A stretch of DNA of 5,289 nt from an uncultured Haloferula sp. (lineage in GTDB: Bacteria; Verrucomicrobiota; Verrucomicrobiae; Verrucomicrobiales; Akkermansiaceae). The stretch lies in contig CAMPGU010000289.1 in NCBI GenBank assembly GCA_946885645.1, positions 1 through 5,289 of the forward strand, in the 5' to 3' direction. The translations under genes were made by a program, and so were the position numbers. Position 1 is the first letter of the stretch, and the number at the start of each line of letters is the position of its first letter. Shown here one piece after another: positions 1-5,289 of the stretch. The notes beneath the pieces were generated by a model. That model was not told where the DNA came from. It saw only the letters and a program-made list of their open reading frames with translations, and made no database searches.

Positions 1-912
1 CCTGAGAATCCGGCCTTCATCGGCGAACGCAATACCCGCGCGACGAGCGATCTCGCTGCCGAGCCGGAAGCTCCGGCCATGCCCAACCAAGAGGGGGAGG
101 AGCCGGATGATGAAGGGGATCTGGAAACCACGGTGAGCCGCTTGCAGGACGGGGATCTGGCGACCGACCGGATCGCTCGTCCGGACGCAAAGGCCCTTCC
201 GGAAATGGCCACCGGCCCCGACGCACCGGAACCGATGCGCACCGAAGCTGCCGTAGCGCCTCCTCCTGCGCCGCCGCCGGCTCAAGCGAAGGAAACGGAG
301 AAACTTGCTCAGGGGCCGATCTCCGTCGAGCGCGAGGAGAAGGCGGACCCTGAGGAACAGGCAGCCCGGCCACCGGAACCCGCCGAACCCGCTCGCAACA
401 CCCCGCAGCAGGCCACGGGCGAGTCGAAAGAACTGCCGAAGGAACCCACGGAGCAGGAAACTGCCGACAAGGAACAACCGGGCAAGGACACCCCGCCCAC
501 TCGTCCGGCCCCGTCCGTGCGACAGGCTGACCCGGGATTCCGCGGCTATCAGTACAAGCACCGGATCCACGGCTCCATCAACCGGCAGGGGCGTTCCGCG
601 CTCGATGTGGAGGACTCGGTGCTCGGGCGTTACCACGCGCAACTCAGCCGGGCCGTCGAGCGGGAGTGGCAGCGCAACTGCGTGCGGAACCGCGATTACA
701 TTACCCCCGGTCAAATCATCGTCCGCTTCGTCCTGGAGGCCAATGGAAAGGTCCGCTCGGTGAGTTTCGTCGAGGAGTTCGGGGTCGGAAATATCCAGAA
801 AGGCTTTACCTCCGAAAGCATCCGCACCGCCGCGATCCCGCCCTTTCCCGCCGAGATGAAAAAACAGCTCGATGGCGAGCCGCTCGAAGTTACCTACAGT
901 TTCACCTTCTGA
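1..912 (+). CDS. TonB-like energy transducer, C-terminal part (5'-truncated by window edge)
   Basis: The frame is open from base 1 without a stop, so the true start lies upstream. The ATG at position 79 is probably internal. The 303 visible residues contain a long charged Pro/Glu/Ala/Lys-rich linker (about residues 20-180), typical of the periplasm-spanning part of TonB/TolA proteins. A folded domain follows from about residue 182 to the end. It contains an amphipathic stretch with Y211 and W223 (RAVEREWQ), then a strand pair IIVRFVLEANGKVRSV that fits the TonB C-terminal pattern. The domain ends in ...YSFTF. Known role of the family: it couples ExbB/ExbD proton-motive work to outer-membrane receptors. 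The N-terminal membrane anchor is not visible. The stop lies 5 bases before the ExbB-type gene, which supports a complex with it. A TolA-like role cannot be excluded. The family call is fairly secure; the substrate is unknown. Confidence 0.8.
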   Translation, partial: PENPAFIGERNTRATSDLAAEPEAPAMPNQEGEEPDDEGDLETTVSRLQDGDLATDRIARPDAKALPEMATGPDAPEPMRTEAAVAPPPAPPPAQAKETEKLAQGPISVEREEKADPEEQAARPPEPAEPARNTPQQATGESKELPKEPTEQETADKEQPGKDTPPTRPAPSVRQADPGFRGYQYKHRIHGSINRQGRSALDVEDSVLGRYHAQLSRAVEREWQRNCVRNRDYITPGQIIVRFVLEANGKVRSVSFVEEFGVGNIQKGFTSESIRTAAIPPFPAEMKKQLDGEPLEVTYSFTF

Positions 913-917
913 GACCC

Positions 918-1658
918 ATGCCCGTTCCCTTTTCCATCCCTCTCCTCGCGATCGACTTCAAGGCGGTCCGCGATTTCTTCAACGACGGCGGCATGTTCAT
1001 GTATGCCCTCGCGCTGACGTCTTTCGTGGCGCTCGCGGCCATCGTTTTCAAGGTTCTCACACTCCGGCGGGAGCTTGTCATCCCTTCCCGGCTCGAAAGG
1101 GAATTGGAGCTTCTGGAGCAGCGCGGTGACGCTGCCGGGGCCGAGGCGCTGATCGACCGCTTCAAGGAAGGAGGGAGCGCGTTGGCACGGCTTGGCAGCG
1201 TGGCGGCCCGGCATCGCGGCAAGCCCCGGGCGGCGATCACCGATGCCGTGCAGGCGTCCGCGCGCGACGAGGTCGTGCAGTTGAATTCGGGGATGACGAT
1301 CCTGGACACGGTCATCACCGTGGCACCGCTCTTCGGCCTGCTCGGGACGGCCAGCGGTTTGGTGGTGATTTTCCAAGGCCTTGGCGAAACTACCGATCAC
1401 GACATCGTGGCGCGCGGCATTGCCCGGGCGCTGGACAACACGATCGTCGGCCTTGCGATCGCGGTTCCGGCGGTGGTCGCCCACGGGTGGTTCAGCCGCC
1501 GCATCGAGGTGCTGGTCTCCAGGCTGGAGCTTCTTCTCGAGCGGACGGCCAGGATCTTCGGAGCCGAGGATCCGCTCCCGGGAAGTTCCTCCGACGCCCA
1601 CTCCGTGCCGCGCGCCGCTGCCACGCCGGTTCTTCCCCGCATCCCCGAAAAGGTATGA
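918..1658 (+). CDS. exbB: ExbB/TolQ/MotA-family proton channel protein
   Basis: This 246-residue inner-membrane protein has three predicted membrane segments, at about residues 24-46, 127-153 and 172-193. A cytoplasmic region (about 50-125) lies between the first two, the usual ExbB/TolQ layout. The signature APLFGLLGTASG (136-147) and the third segment ALDNTIVGLAIAVPAV match the family. T144 and T175 line up with the conserved channel threonines of ExbB/TolQ. The protein forms the pentameric stator that conducts protons with ExbD. The start at 918 was chosen because the same frame extends further upstream only inside the preceding gene, and 918 leaves a 5-base gap after its stop. The Shine-Dalgarno is weak (GAG in TGAGACCC). 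The tail (216-246) is Pro/Ser/Ala-rich and probably disordered. exbB is preferred over tolQ because a TonB-like gene precedes it and no tolB or pal is visible. Confidence 0.9.
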   Translation: MPVPFSIPLLAIDFKAVRDFFNDGGMFMYALALTSFVALAAIVFKVLTLRRELVIPSRLERELELLEQRGDAAGAEALIDRFKEGGSALARLGSVAARHRGKPRAAITDAVQASARDEVVQLNSGMTILDTVITVAPLFGLLGTASGLVVIFQGLGETTDHDIVARGIARALDNTIVGLAIAVPAVVAHGWFSRRIEVLVSRLELLLERTARIFGAEDPLPGSSSDAHSVPRAAATPVLPRIPEKV

Positions 1659-2095
1659 AGTTCGATCGCCCCGTCCGCCGTTCGAGAGGGATCATGATCA
1701 TGCCCCTGATCGACATTCTTTTCGTGGTCCTGATCTTTTTCATCGTCACCACGACGAAGCGCGAGAAGCGGCCCATCCTGAGGATCGAGCTGCCCACGGT
1801 GAAGGCGGTACCGGTCGATAGCGTGGTCGCTCCCAGCTCGGTCCTGGCGGTGGACAAGACCGGCAATGTTTCGCTGGATTCCGTGCAGGTCCCGGATGTG
1901 GCTCTGCTGGAAGCCTATCTGAAGGCGTATCTGAAGGAGAACCCGGGCAGGAAGCTGGAACTCGAGGCGGACAAGGAATTGCCGCTGGAGAAATTGCTCG
2001 CCGTATGGGACGCGTTGACCGCCGCGGGCATCCCGATTAAGGACGTGCCCGCCCGCATCCGGCTGCCACAGGAGACGGGCAGCATTTCCCGATGA
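1655..2095 (+). CDS. exbD: ExbD/TolR-family biopolymer transport protein
   Basis: This 146-residue protein has a short basic cytoplasmic N-terminus and a single membrane segment, MPLIDILFVVLIFFIVTT (about 16-33). Asp20 in that segment corresponds to the essential proton-carrying aspartate of ExbD/TolR. A periplasmic domain follows (about 40-138). Its LEADKELPLEKLL...ALTAAGI stretch matches the conserved ExbD C-terminal pattern (DK.vp...v...d....aGi). It should form the dimeric plug inside the ExbB pentamer and pass energy to the TonB-like protein. The ATG at 1655 overlaps the exbB stop as ATGA, a sign of translational coupling. GAAAAGG just upstream, inside exbB, is the best Shine-Dalgarno-like sequence in the window. 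Its own stop overlaps the def start in the same way. Confidence 0.92.
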   Translation: MKFDRPVRRSRGIMIMPLIDILFVVLIFFIVTTTKREKRPILRIELPTVKAVPVDSVVAPSSVLAVDKTGNVSLDSVQVPDVALLEAYLKAYLKENPGRKLELEADKELPLEKLLAVWDALTAAGIPIKDVPARIRLPQETGSISR

Positions 2096-2640
2096 TCCTC
2101 GAAATCGTTCAATACGGCCATCCCGTCCTCCGCGAGCGCTGCAAGCGCGTCGAGCAGGTTGACGAATCCATCCGCCTTCTTGCCGCAGACATGCTGGAGA
2201 CGATGTACGATGCCAGCGGCGTGGGTCTGGCCGCGCCGCAAGTGGGCGTGCCGATCCGGCTGGCGGTCGTCGATGTCTCCCATGATCCCGAGTGCATTTC
2301 CTTCCTGAAGGTCGGGGGGAAAGACGCGCCGCTCGCGTCGATCATGCCGCTGGTTTTTATCAATCCCGAACTGGAATTCACCGGCCCGAAAGAGCGAGAT
2401 ACCGAAGGTTGTCTGAGCATCCAGGACATCCGCGCGGATGTGAACCGCCCGAGCTCCCTGAAGGCGACGCTGCCGCAACTCGACGGGACGGTGCTGGAGA
2501 TCGAGACGGATGGACTGCTGGCGCGCGCGTTGCAGCATGAAACCGACCATCTCAACGGCGTGCTTTTCATCGACCGGGTCTCGCCTGACGCAAAAATCAG
2601 CCTGCGGCGCAAACTGCGGCGGCTGACGGAGGAGGGCTGA
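2092..2640 (+). CDS. def: Peptide deformylase
   Basis: This 182-residue cytosolic metalloenzyme removes the N-formyl group from the initiator methionine of nascent proteins. All three catalytic motifs are intact. Motif 1 is GVGLAAPQ (43-50). Motif 2 is EGCLS (105-109), with metal-ligand Cys107. Motif 3 is HETDH (149-153), with ligands His149 and His153 and catalytic Glu150. The spacing between motifs 1 and 2 is about 16 residues longer than in the E. coli enzyme as I recall it, because of a segment around residues 64-86 (ECISFLKVGGKDAPLASIMP). This resembles the insertion-bearing variants of the family and need not affect activity. The start overlaps the exbD stop as ATGA and has no clear Shine-Dalgarno, so translation is probably coupled to exbD. 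It is the last gene of the operon. Confidence 0.97.
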   Translation: MILEIVQYGHPVLRERCKRVEQVDESIRLLAADMLETMYDASGVGLAAPQVGVPIRLAVVDVSHDPECISFLKVGGKDAPLASIMPLVFINPELEFTGPKERDTEGCLSIQDIRADVNRPSSLKATLPQLDGTVLEIETDGLLARALQHETDHLNGVLFIDRVSPDAKISLRRKLRRLTEEG

Positions 2641-2781
2641 AAAGGGGACGGCAGAGCAGGGAAAACCGCGGAAGCGCGCGGGCGATGAAACGTCCCGTAT
2701 CGCATTGGGGGCTCGACTTTCCGTATCGACGAAGTTAATTAGCGGTCGGATCGCCCCAAGTTTCTAACAAAGTCCCGAGTC
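2641..2781. other. Intergenic spacer with nested inverted repeats and a direct repeat
   Basis: This 141-base spacer follows def. GGGACG at 2645-2650 pairs with CGTCCC at 2691-2696. Inside that loop CCGCG (2666-2670) pairs with CGCGG (2677-2681). A two-tier fold is therefore possible in the def transcript end, but no T-run follows, so an intrinsic terminator is not established. CCGTATCG occurs twice, at 2695-2702 and 2721-2728, 26 bases apart. The second half is more AT-rich than the flanking genes, as expected near a promoter. Confidence 0.4.
2713..2740 (+). promoter_or_regulatory. Candidate sigma70-type promoter for the SPF-repeat/MglA-like pair
   Basis: TCGACT (2713-2718) matches four of six positions of the -35 consensus. 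TTAATT (2735-2740), 16 bases further on, matches three of six of the -10 consensus and sits in the most AT-rich patch of the spacer. Transcription would start about 35 bases before the ATG at 2782. The evidence is consensus similarity and location only. Read-through from def remains possible. Confidence 0.25.
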
Positions 2782-3615
2782 ATGAATAGCAGCCGCGGCA
2801 TTTTCGAGCCCCAGGAAGGTTTCGCTCCCGCCCCTCCCGCCAAGAGTCCTTTCGCCGTGGCCGATGAAGGCCCCGCTTCCAGCCCCTTCGCCGTGGTGGG
2901 AGAGCCGGAATCACCCTTCGCCTCCCTGCGCGAGGACAATCCGCCGCGTCTGGCTGCCGATCCGAACCGCCCGGTGAAGCTGCCCGAGCGCCGTCCTACC
3001 GCTGGAGAAATGCCAGCCGTGGAATCTCGCTCTCCTTTCGCGTCCGAAGCTTCGGGGGCATCGCCTTTTGAAGCTCCCGCACCTGCCGGCTCGCCTTTCG
3101 CCGCCACCGCCGCAGCTGCTGTGCCGGCCGCGCCTGCATCCTCTCCTTTCGCCTTTGTCCAGGAGCCCCCGCCGATTCCGCCGGCCGTGCCGGTTCATCA
3201 GGCCGTGGCACCTGCTCCTGCCCCGGTGGCCGCCCCCGCCGCGACTCCACCTGCGAGCGGCTTGGAATCCTACGAATCCGACTCCCGCTCGATCCGGCAG
3301 CTCGAACTCCGCGCGATTTTCGGCGTGGACCGGGAGCTCAGCGCGGAGGAGATCCTCCAGCGTGCCCGTGCCCTGCCAGGCATCCGCCACGTGGCCCGCG
3401 TGCCTGCCGCCGATAGCGGCGCGATCGACGCTCTCAAGCGGGTCATTGGCGGCCTCGGCTTCGGGGCCGGTCAGGTGAAGCTCTACTGCGGCAGCATTCC
3501 GATCGAATTCATCCGCGAAGAGAACGTGCTGCTCGCCGTTCAAAACGACGGCTCCTTTGCTCCGGGCGTCCGCGAAACGCTGATGATAGTGGCCCGGGAA
3601 CTCGGCAGGCTTTGA
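2782..3615 (+). CDS. SPF-repeat protein with putative Roadblock/LC7 (MglB-like) C-terminal domain
   Basis: I do not recognise a named family for this 277-residue protein. The N-terminal half is low-complexity and Pro/Ala-rich. It carries seven SPF[A/E] motifs, at residues 22, 34, 44, 84, 94, 104 and 121, several spaced exactly 10 apart. A proline-rich linker (128-160) leads to a compact domain (about 165-277). That domain reads as helix (SAEEILQRARALPGI), strand (RHVARVP), helix (AIDALKRVIGGLGF), two strands (QVKLYCGSIPIEFI, NVLLAVQND) and helix (PGVRETLMIVARELGRL). This order fits the Roadblock/LC7 fold of MglB-type partners of small GTPases. The next gene, 25 bases downstream, encodes an MglA-like protein, which supports the reading. 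There is no signal peptide or membrane segment, so it is probably cytosolic. The Shine-Dalgarno is weak. The CDS is secure; the fold is inferred. Confidence 0.8.
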   Translation: MNSSRGIFEPQEGFAPAPPAKSPFAVADEGPASSPFAVVGEPESPFASLREDNPPRLAADPNRPVKLPERRPTAGEMPAVESRSPFASEASGASPFEAPAPAGSPFAATAAAAVPAAPASSPFAFVQEPPPIPPAVPVHQAVAPAPAPVAAPAATPPASGLESYESDSRSIRQLELRAIFGVDRELSAEEILQRARALPGIRHVARVPAADSGAIDALKRVIGGLGFGAGQVKLYCGSIPIEFIREENVLLAVQNDGSFAPGVRETLMIVARELGRL

Positions 3616-3640
3616 TCCCGCCGCTTGCGCCGCATTCCGT

Positions 3641-4222
3641 ATGACGGTGGAGCAAGACGGACGGCAGGTTTCGGTGAAGGTCGCCCTGACCGGGGCGGCC
3701 GATACCGGCAAGCTGGCCATCCTCCGGGCGATTGCCGCCCGCTTCGGTTCCGCCACCGTGCGCGAGCATCCGGTCGGTGCGATCCGCGTGCACCGGGTGG
3801 AGTGGACGGAACCGCACACGCTGCCGGACGGCCGCTTTCTCAATGTCGCCGTTCACTCGTTGACGGGAGACGTGGAATACAATGCCGCGGAAGAGCTGCT
3901 TCTGCGCGCCGTGGCCGGCATCGTCTTCGTGGTGGACGTGGATCCGGAGAAGTTCCGGATCACTTGGGACAGCCTCATCCGCCTTTCCGAGAACACCACG
4001 CGGAATGGCTTCGATCTTCACTCGGTGGGGCTCGCGATCCAGTACCACCGCGCCGATCTGCACCCAGAAGTGGATCCGCAGCAACTGGACCGGCGGCTAG
4101 GGGTGCCGCCGGGCTTGATCCCGCGCTTCGTGTCCTCCAGCCGCACGCCGGATGCGGAGGGGCTGGCATTCGACTCCGTCCTTTCCCAAATCAAGGAACG
4201 GCTGGCGAAGGGGGAGGCGTAG
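3641..4222 (+). CDS. MglA-like small GTPase family protein with degenerate nucleotide-binding motifs
   Basis: At 193 residues this is close to the length of MglA, the bacterial Ras-like polarity switch. The resemblance is strongest at LTGDVEYNAAEELLLRAVAG (74-93), then IVFVVDVDPEKF and FDLHSVGLAIQYHRADL. These align with the MglA switch II region (PGQ..Y), the hydrophobic strand IVFVAD, and the strand ending in G4 (IQYNKRDL). The motifs are altered. The P-loop is G18-AADT-G23-K24-L25-A26, with Leu at the Mg-binding Ser/Thr position. The Gln of PGQ is Asp77. G4 reads HRAD (136-139) instead of NKxD, keeping only the Asp. It may bind nucleotide weakly or not at all, or act as a pseudo-GTPase scaffold. 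The start at 3641 is the first ATG after the upstream stop and has no clear Shine-Dalgarno. The upstream neighbour is its likely partner. Confidence 0.8.
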   Translation: MTVEQDGRQVSVKVALTGAADTGKLAILRAIAARFGSATVREHPVGAIRVHRVEWTEPHTLPDGRFLNVAVHSLTGDVEYNAAEELLLRAVAGIVFVVDVDPEKFRITWDSLIRLSENTTRNGFDLHSVGLAIQYHRADLHPEVDPQQLDRRLGVPPGLIPRFVSSSRTPDAEGLAFDSVLSQIKERLAKGEA

Positions 4223-4223
4223 C

Positions 4224-4237
4224 CTGCCGCTCGGCAG
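4224..4237. terminator. Small hairpin between convergent genes, possible bidirectional terminator
   Basis: CTGCC (4224-4228) pairs with GGCAG (4233-4237) around a four-base loop. It lies in the 23-base gap between the stop of the MglA-like gene and the stop of pgsA on the other strand. The position suits a shared terminator. The stem is short and only TTT (4244-4246) follows on the plus strand, with no T-run on the minus strand, so efficiency is doubtful. Confidence 0.4.
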
Positions 4238-4245
4238 CGCGCGTT

Positions 4246-4845
4246 TCAGCGGTGCTGGATCAGCAATTTACGGCTGCTCCAGACGTAGTTGCCCCCGGAG
4301 ATCAAGGTCAATGCGACCGCCCCCCAGAGCGAGAGCTGCATCAGCCAGCCGCCGGGAGTTGCGAGGTCTCGCAACCAGCGCCCGGGGAGTGCCGGATTCT
4401 CCACCGAGGAGAAGGTGAGCCAAACCAGCCCCGTGATACAGTAGGTGAGCTGGAAGGTGGTCTTCCATTTTCCCAGCCGGTCGGCGGCGAGCACCTGCCC
4501 CGCCTCCACCGCGATCTGGCGCAGTCCCGTGACCAGGAATTCGCGCGCGATGATGACGCAGGTCACCCATACCGGGGCATGATATCCGGCGGGCGGCTGG
4601 GCGGAAAAATACACGAAGGCAGCGCAGACCAAGATCTTATCCGCCAAGGGATCGAGCAGTTTCCCGAGCGGAGTCACCAGGCCCAGCTTCCGGGCCAGAT
4701 ACCCATCCAGCCAGTCGGTCGCCGCTGCCACGGAAAAGGCTGCCAGAGCCACTGCGAATCCCGCCGTCCCGGGAAAACCTACGGCCATCACAAAGATCGC
4801 CGTCAGGATCAGGCGGGAAATGGTGATGGCATTGGGAAGGTTCAC
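4246..4845 (-). CDS. pgsA: CDP-diacylglycerol--glycerol-3-phosphate 3-phosphatidyltransferase (PGP synthase)
   Basis: This integral membrane enzyme transfers the phosphatidyl group from CDP-diacylglycerol to glycerol-3-phosphate, the committed step to phosphatidylglycerol and cardiolipin. The CDP-alcohol phosphotransferase signature D(x2)DG(x2)AR(x8)G(x3)D(x3)D is complete. Numbered from the GTG start it has D44, D47, G48, A51, R52, G61, D65 and D69. Several hydrophobic segments flank it, and the protein is 199 residues, normal for the family. The GTG at 4845 is preferred because homologues typically begin MNLPNxIT and this start gives (V)[10 protein letters not shown]. An in-frame ATG at 4872 would add nine residues (MPCIPHIRC), and the frame stays open further upstream. 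None of these starts has a clear Shine-Dalgarno. It is convergent with the MglA-like gene and divergent from gnd. Confidence 0.93.
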   Translation of the reverse strand: MNLPNAITISRLILTAIFVMAVGFPGTAGFAVALAAFSVAAATDWLDGYLARKLGLVTPLGKLLDPLADKILVCAAFVYFSAQPPAGYHAPVWVTCVIIAREFLVTGLRQIAVEAGQVLAADRLGKWKTTFQLTYCITGLVWLTFSSVENPALPGRWLRDLATPGGWLMQLSLWGAVALTLISGGNYVWSSRKLLIQHR

Positions 4846-4887
4846 GCACCGAATGTGGGGAATGCATGGCATGATGGCAACAAGGGG

Positions 4888-4916
4888 TTGCACCAAAGCT
4901 CCCGGTTCCCTACACC
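4888..4916 (+). promoter_or_regulatory. Weak candidate promoter for gnd
   Basis: In the divergent pgsA-gnd spacer, TTGCAC (4888-4893) and TACACC (4911-4916) are separated by 17 bases. Each matches only three of six consensus positions. The placement would give a leader of about 20-25 bases before the gnd ATG. This is similarity only and may be chance. Confidence 0.15.
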
Positions 4917-4945
4917 GCCGCCGTTTCCCGAACCGTTTCAAGATC

Positions 4946-5289
4946 ATGAGCAACAGCGATTTCGGCCTCATCGGCCTGGCCGTCATGGGCCAGAACCTCG
5001 TCCTCAACGTGGAATCCCGCGGGTTCCAGGTTTCCGTTTACAACCGTACCACCTCGGTCACCGAGGAGTTCGTCTCCGCTCATCCGGATAAGAAGCTGGT
5101 GGGGTCGAAGAGCTTGGAGGAATTCGTCCAGTCCCTCGCCGCCCCTCGTAAAGTCATGATCATGGTGAAGGCCGGCGGTCCGGTGGATGCCGTGATCGAG
5201 CAGTTGATCCCGCTGCTGGACAAGGGCGACATCATCATCGACGGCGGCAATTCCCTCTACACCGACACCGAGCGCCGCGACAAGTGGCT
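4946..5289 (+). CDS. gnd: 6-phosphogluconate dehydrogenase, N-terminal part (3'-truncated by window edge)
   Basis: This enzyme oxidatively decarboxylates 6-phosphogluconate to ribulose 5-phosphate, making NADPH in the oxidative pentose phosphate pathway. The visible 114 residues are most of the NADP-binding Rossmann domain. [15 protein letters not shown] (about 7-21) is the dinucleotide-binding turn. VYNRTT (about 31-36) follows the second strand, where the Asn-Arg-Thr is typical of NADP preference in this family. [10 protein letters not shown] and [10 protein letters not shown] (near the end) are conserved family motifs. The remaining two-thirds, including the all-helical C-terminal domain, lies beyond the window. 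The ATG at 4946 gives the usual short N-terminus ([10 protein letters not shown]). Upstream there is only a weak AAG-type ribosome-binding sequence. It is divergent from pgsA, with a spacer of about 100 bases when the GTG start of pgsA is used. Confidence 0.96.
   Translation, partial: MSNSDFGLIGLAVMGQNLVLNVESRGFQVSVYNRTTSVTEEFVSAHPDKKLVGSKSLEEFVQSLAAPRKVMIMVKAGGPVDAVIEQLIPLLDKGDIIIDGGNSLYTDTERRDKW

Noticed and set aside
79..912. ATG at 79 as the true start of the TonB-like gene
   Set aside because: The frame is open to the window edge, the upstream residues have matching composition, and a TonB-type protein needs an N-terminal membrane anchor that the 79 start would lack.
666..917. Upstream extension of the ExbB-type frame
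   Set aside because: It lies within the TonB-like domain in another frame and encodes an Arg-rich nonsense stretch; the ATG at 918 gives a normal ExbB N-terminus.
2685..2738. 17-codon ORF (MKRPVSHWGLDFPYRRS) between def and the SPF-repeat gene
   Set aside because: It has no Shine-Dalgarno, overlaps the candidate promoter, and shows no attenuation-like codon run; chance is more likely.
2911..3843. Minus-strand open frame of 310 codons opposite the SPF-repeat gene
   Set aside because: Its Arg/Gly/Cys-rich composition has no domain logic, and it overlaps two coherent plus-strand genes.
4936..4941. TTGAAA on the minus strand as a -35 box for pgsA
   Set aside because: There is no plausible -10 hexamer at 16-18 bases from it (the minus strand reads GCGGTG there).
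3625..5091. Long plus-strand open frame of 488 codons
   Set aside because: It runs across the MglA-like gene and pgsA in other frames, has no recognisable domain, and its composition (Arg/Gly/Pro/Ser-rich) is that of a shadow frame in GC-rich DNA.

Overview
This GC-rich window carries seven protein genes and almost no spare DNA. The product mix suggests a Gram-negative bacterium of the Verrucomicrobia type, such as a Luteolibacter-like organism. This is inferred from three things: a TonB-like protein with an unusual C-terminal domain beside ExbB/ExbD, the style of the 6-phosphogluconate dehydrogenase N-terminus, and nearly absent Shine-Dalgarno sequences. No database search was possible, so the taxonomy is tentative.

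Positions 1-2640 form one tight plus-strand operon. It encodes a 5'-truncated TonB-like energy transducer, an ExbB/TolQ-type proton-channel protein, an ExbD/TolR-type protein and peptide deformylase (def). There is a 5-base gap between the first two genes and ATGA start/stop overlaps at the next two junctions. The first three should form one inner-membrane complex that uses proton-motive force to energise outer-membrane transport. Deformylase is an unrelated housekeeping enzyme that shares the transcript.

Positions 2641-2781 are an intergenic spacer with nested inverted repeats, a short direct repeat and a weak candidate promoter. Next comes a two-gene plus-strand unit (2782-4222). The first protein has seven SPF[A/E] motifs in a proline/alanine-rich N-terminal half and a C-terminal domain that reads like a Roadblock/LC7 (MglB-like) fold. 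The second is a 193-residue MglA-like small GTPase whose P-loop, switch II/Walker B and G4 motifs are all degenerate. The pair resembles an MglA/MglB module turned into a probable pseudo-GTPase and scaffold. It is the most interesting item here.

A small hairpin at 4224-4237 separates this unit from the convergent minus-strand pgsA (phosphatidylglycerophosphate synthase, phospholipid synthesis). Across a roughly 100-base divergent spacer, gnd (6-phosphogluconate dehydrogenase) begins on the plus strand and runs off the window end. No RNA genes, mobile elements, CRISPR arrays or attachment sites were seen.
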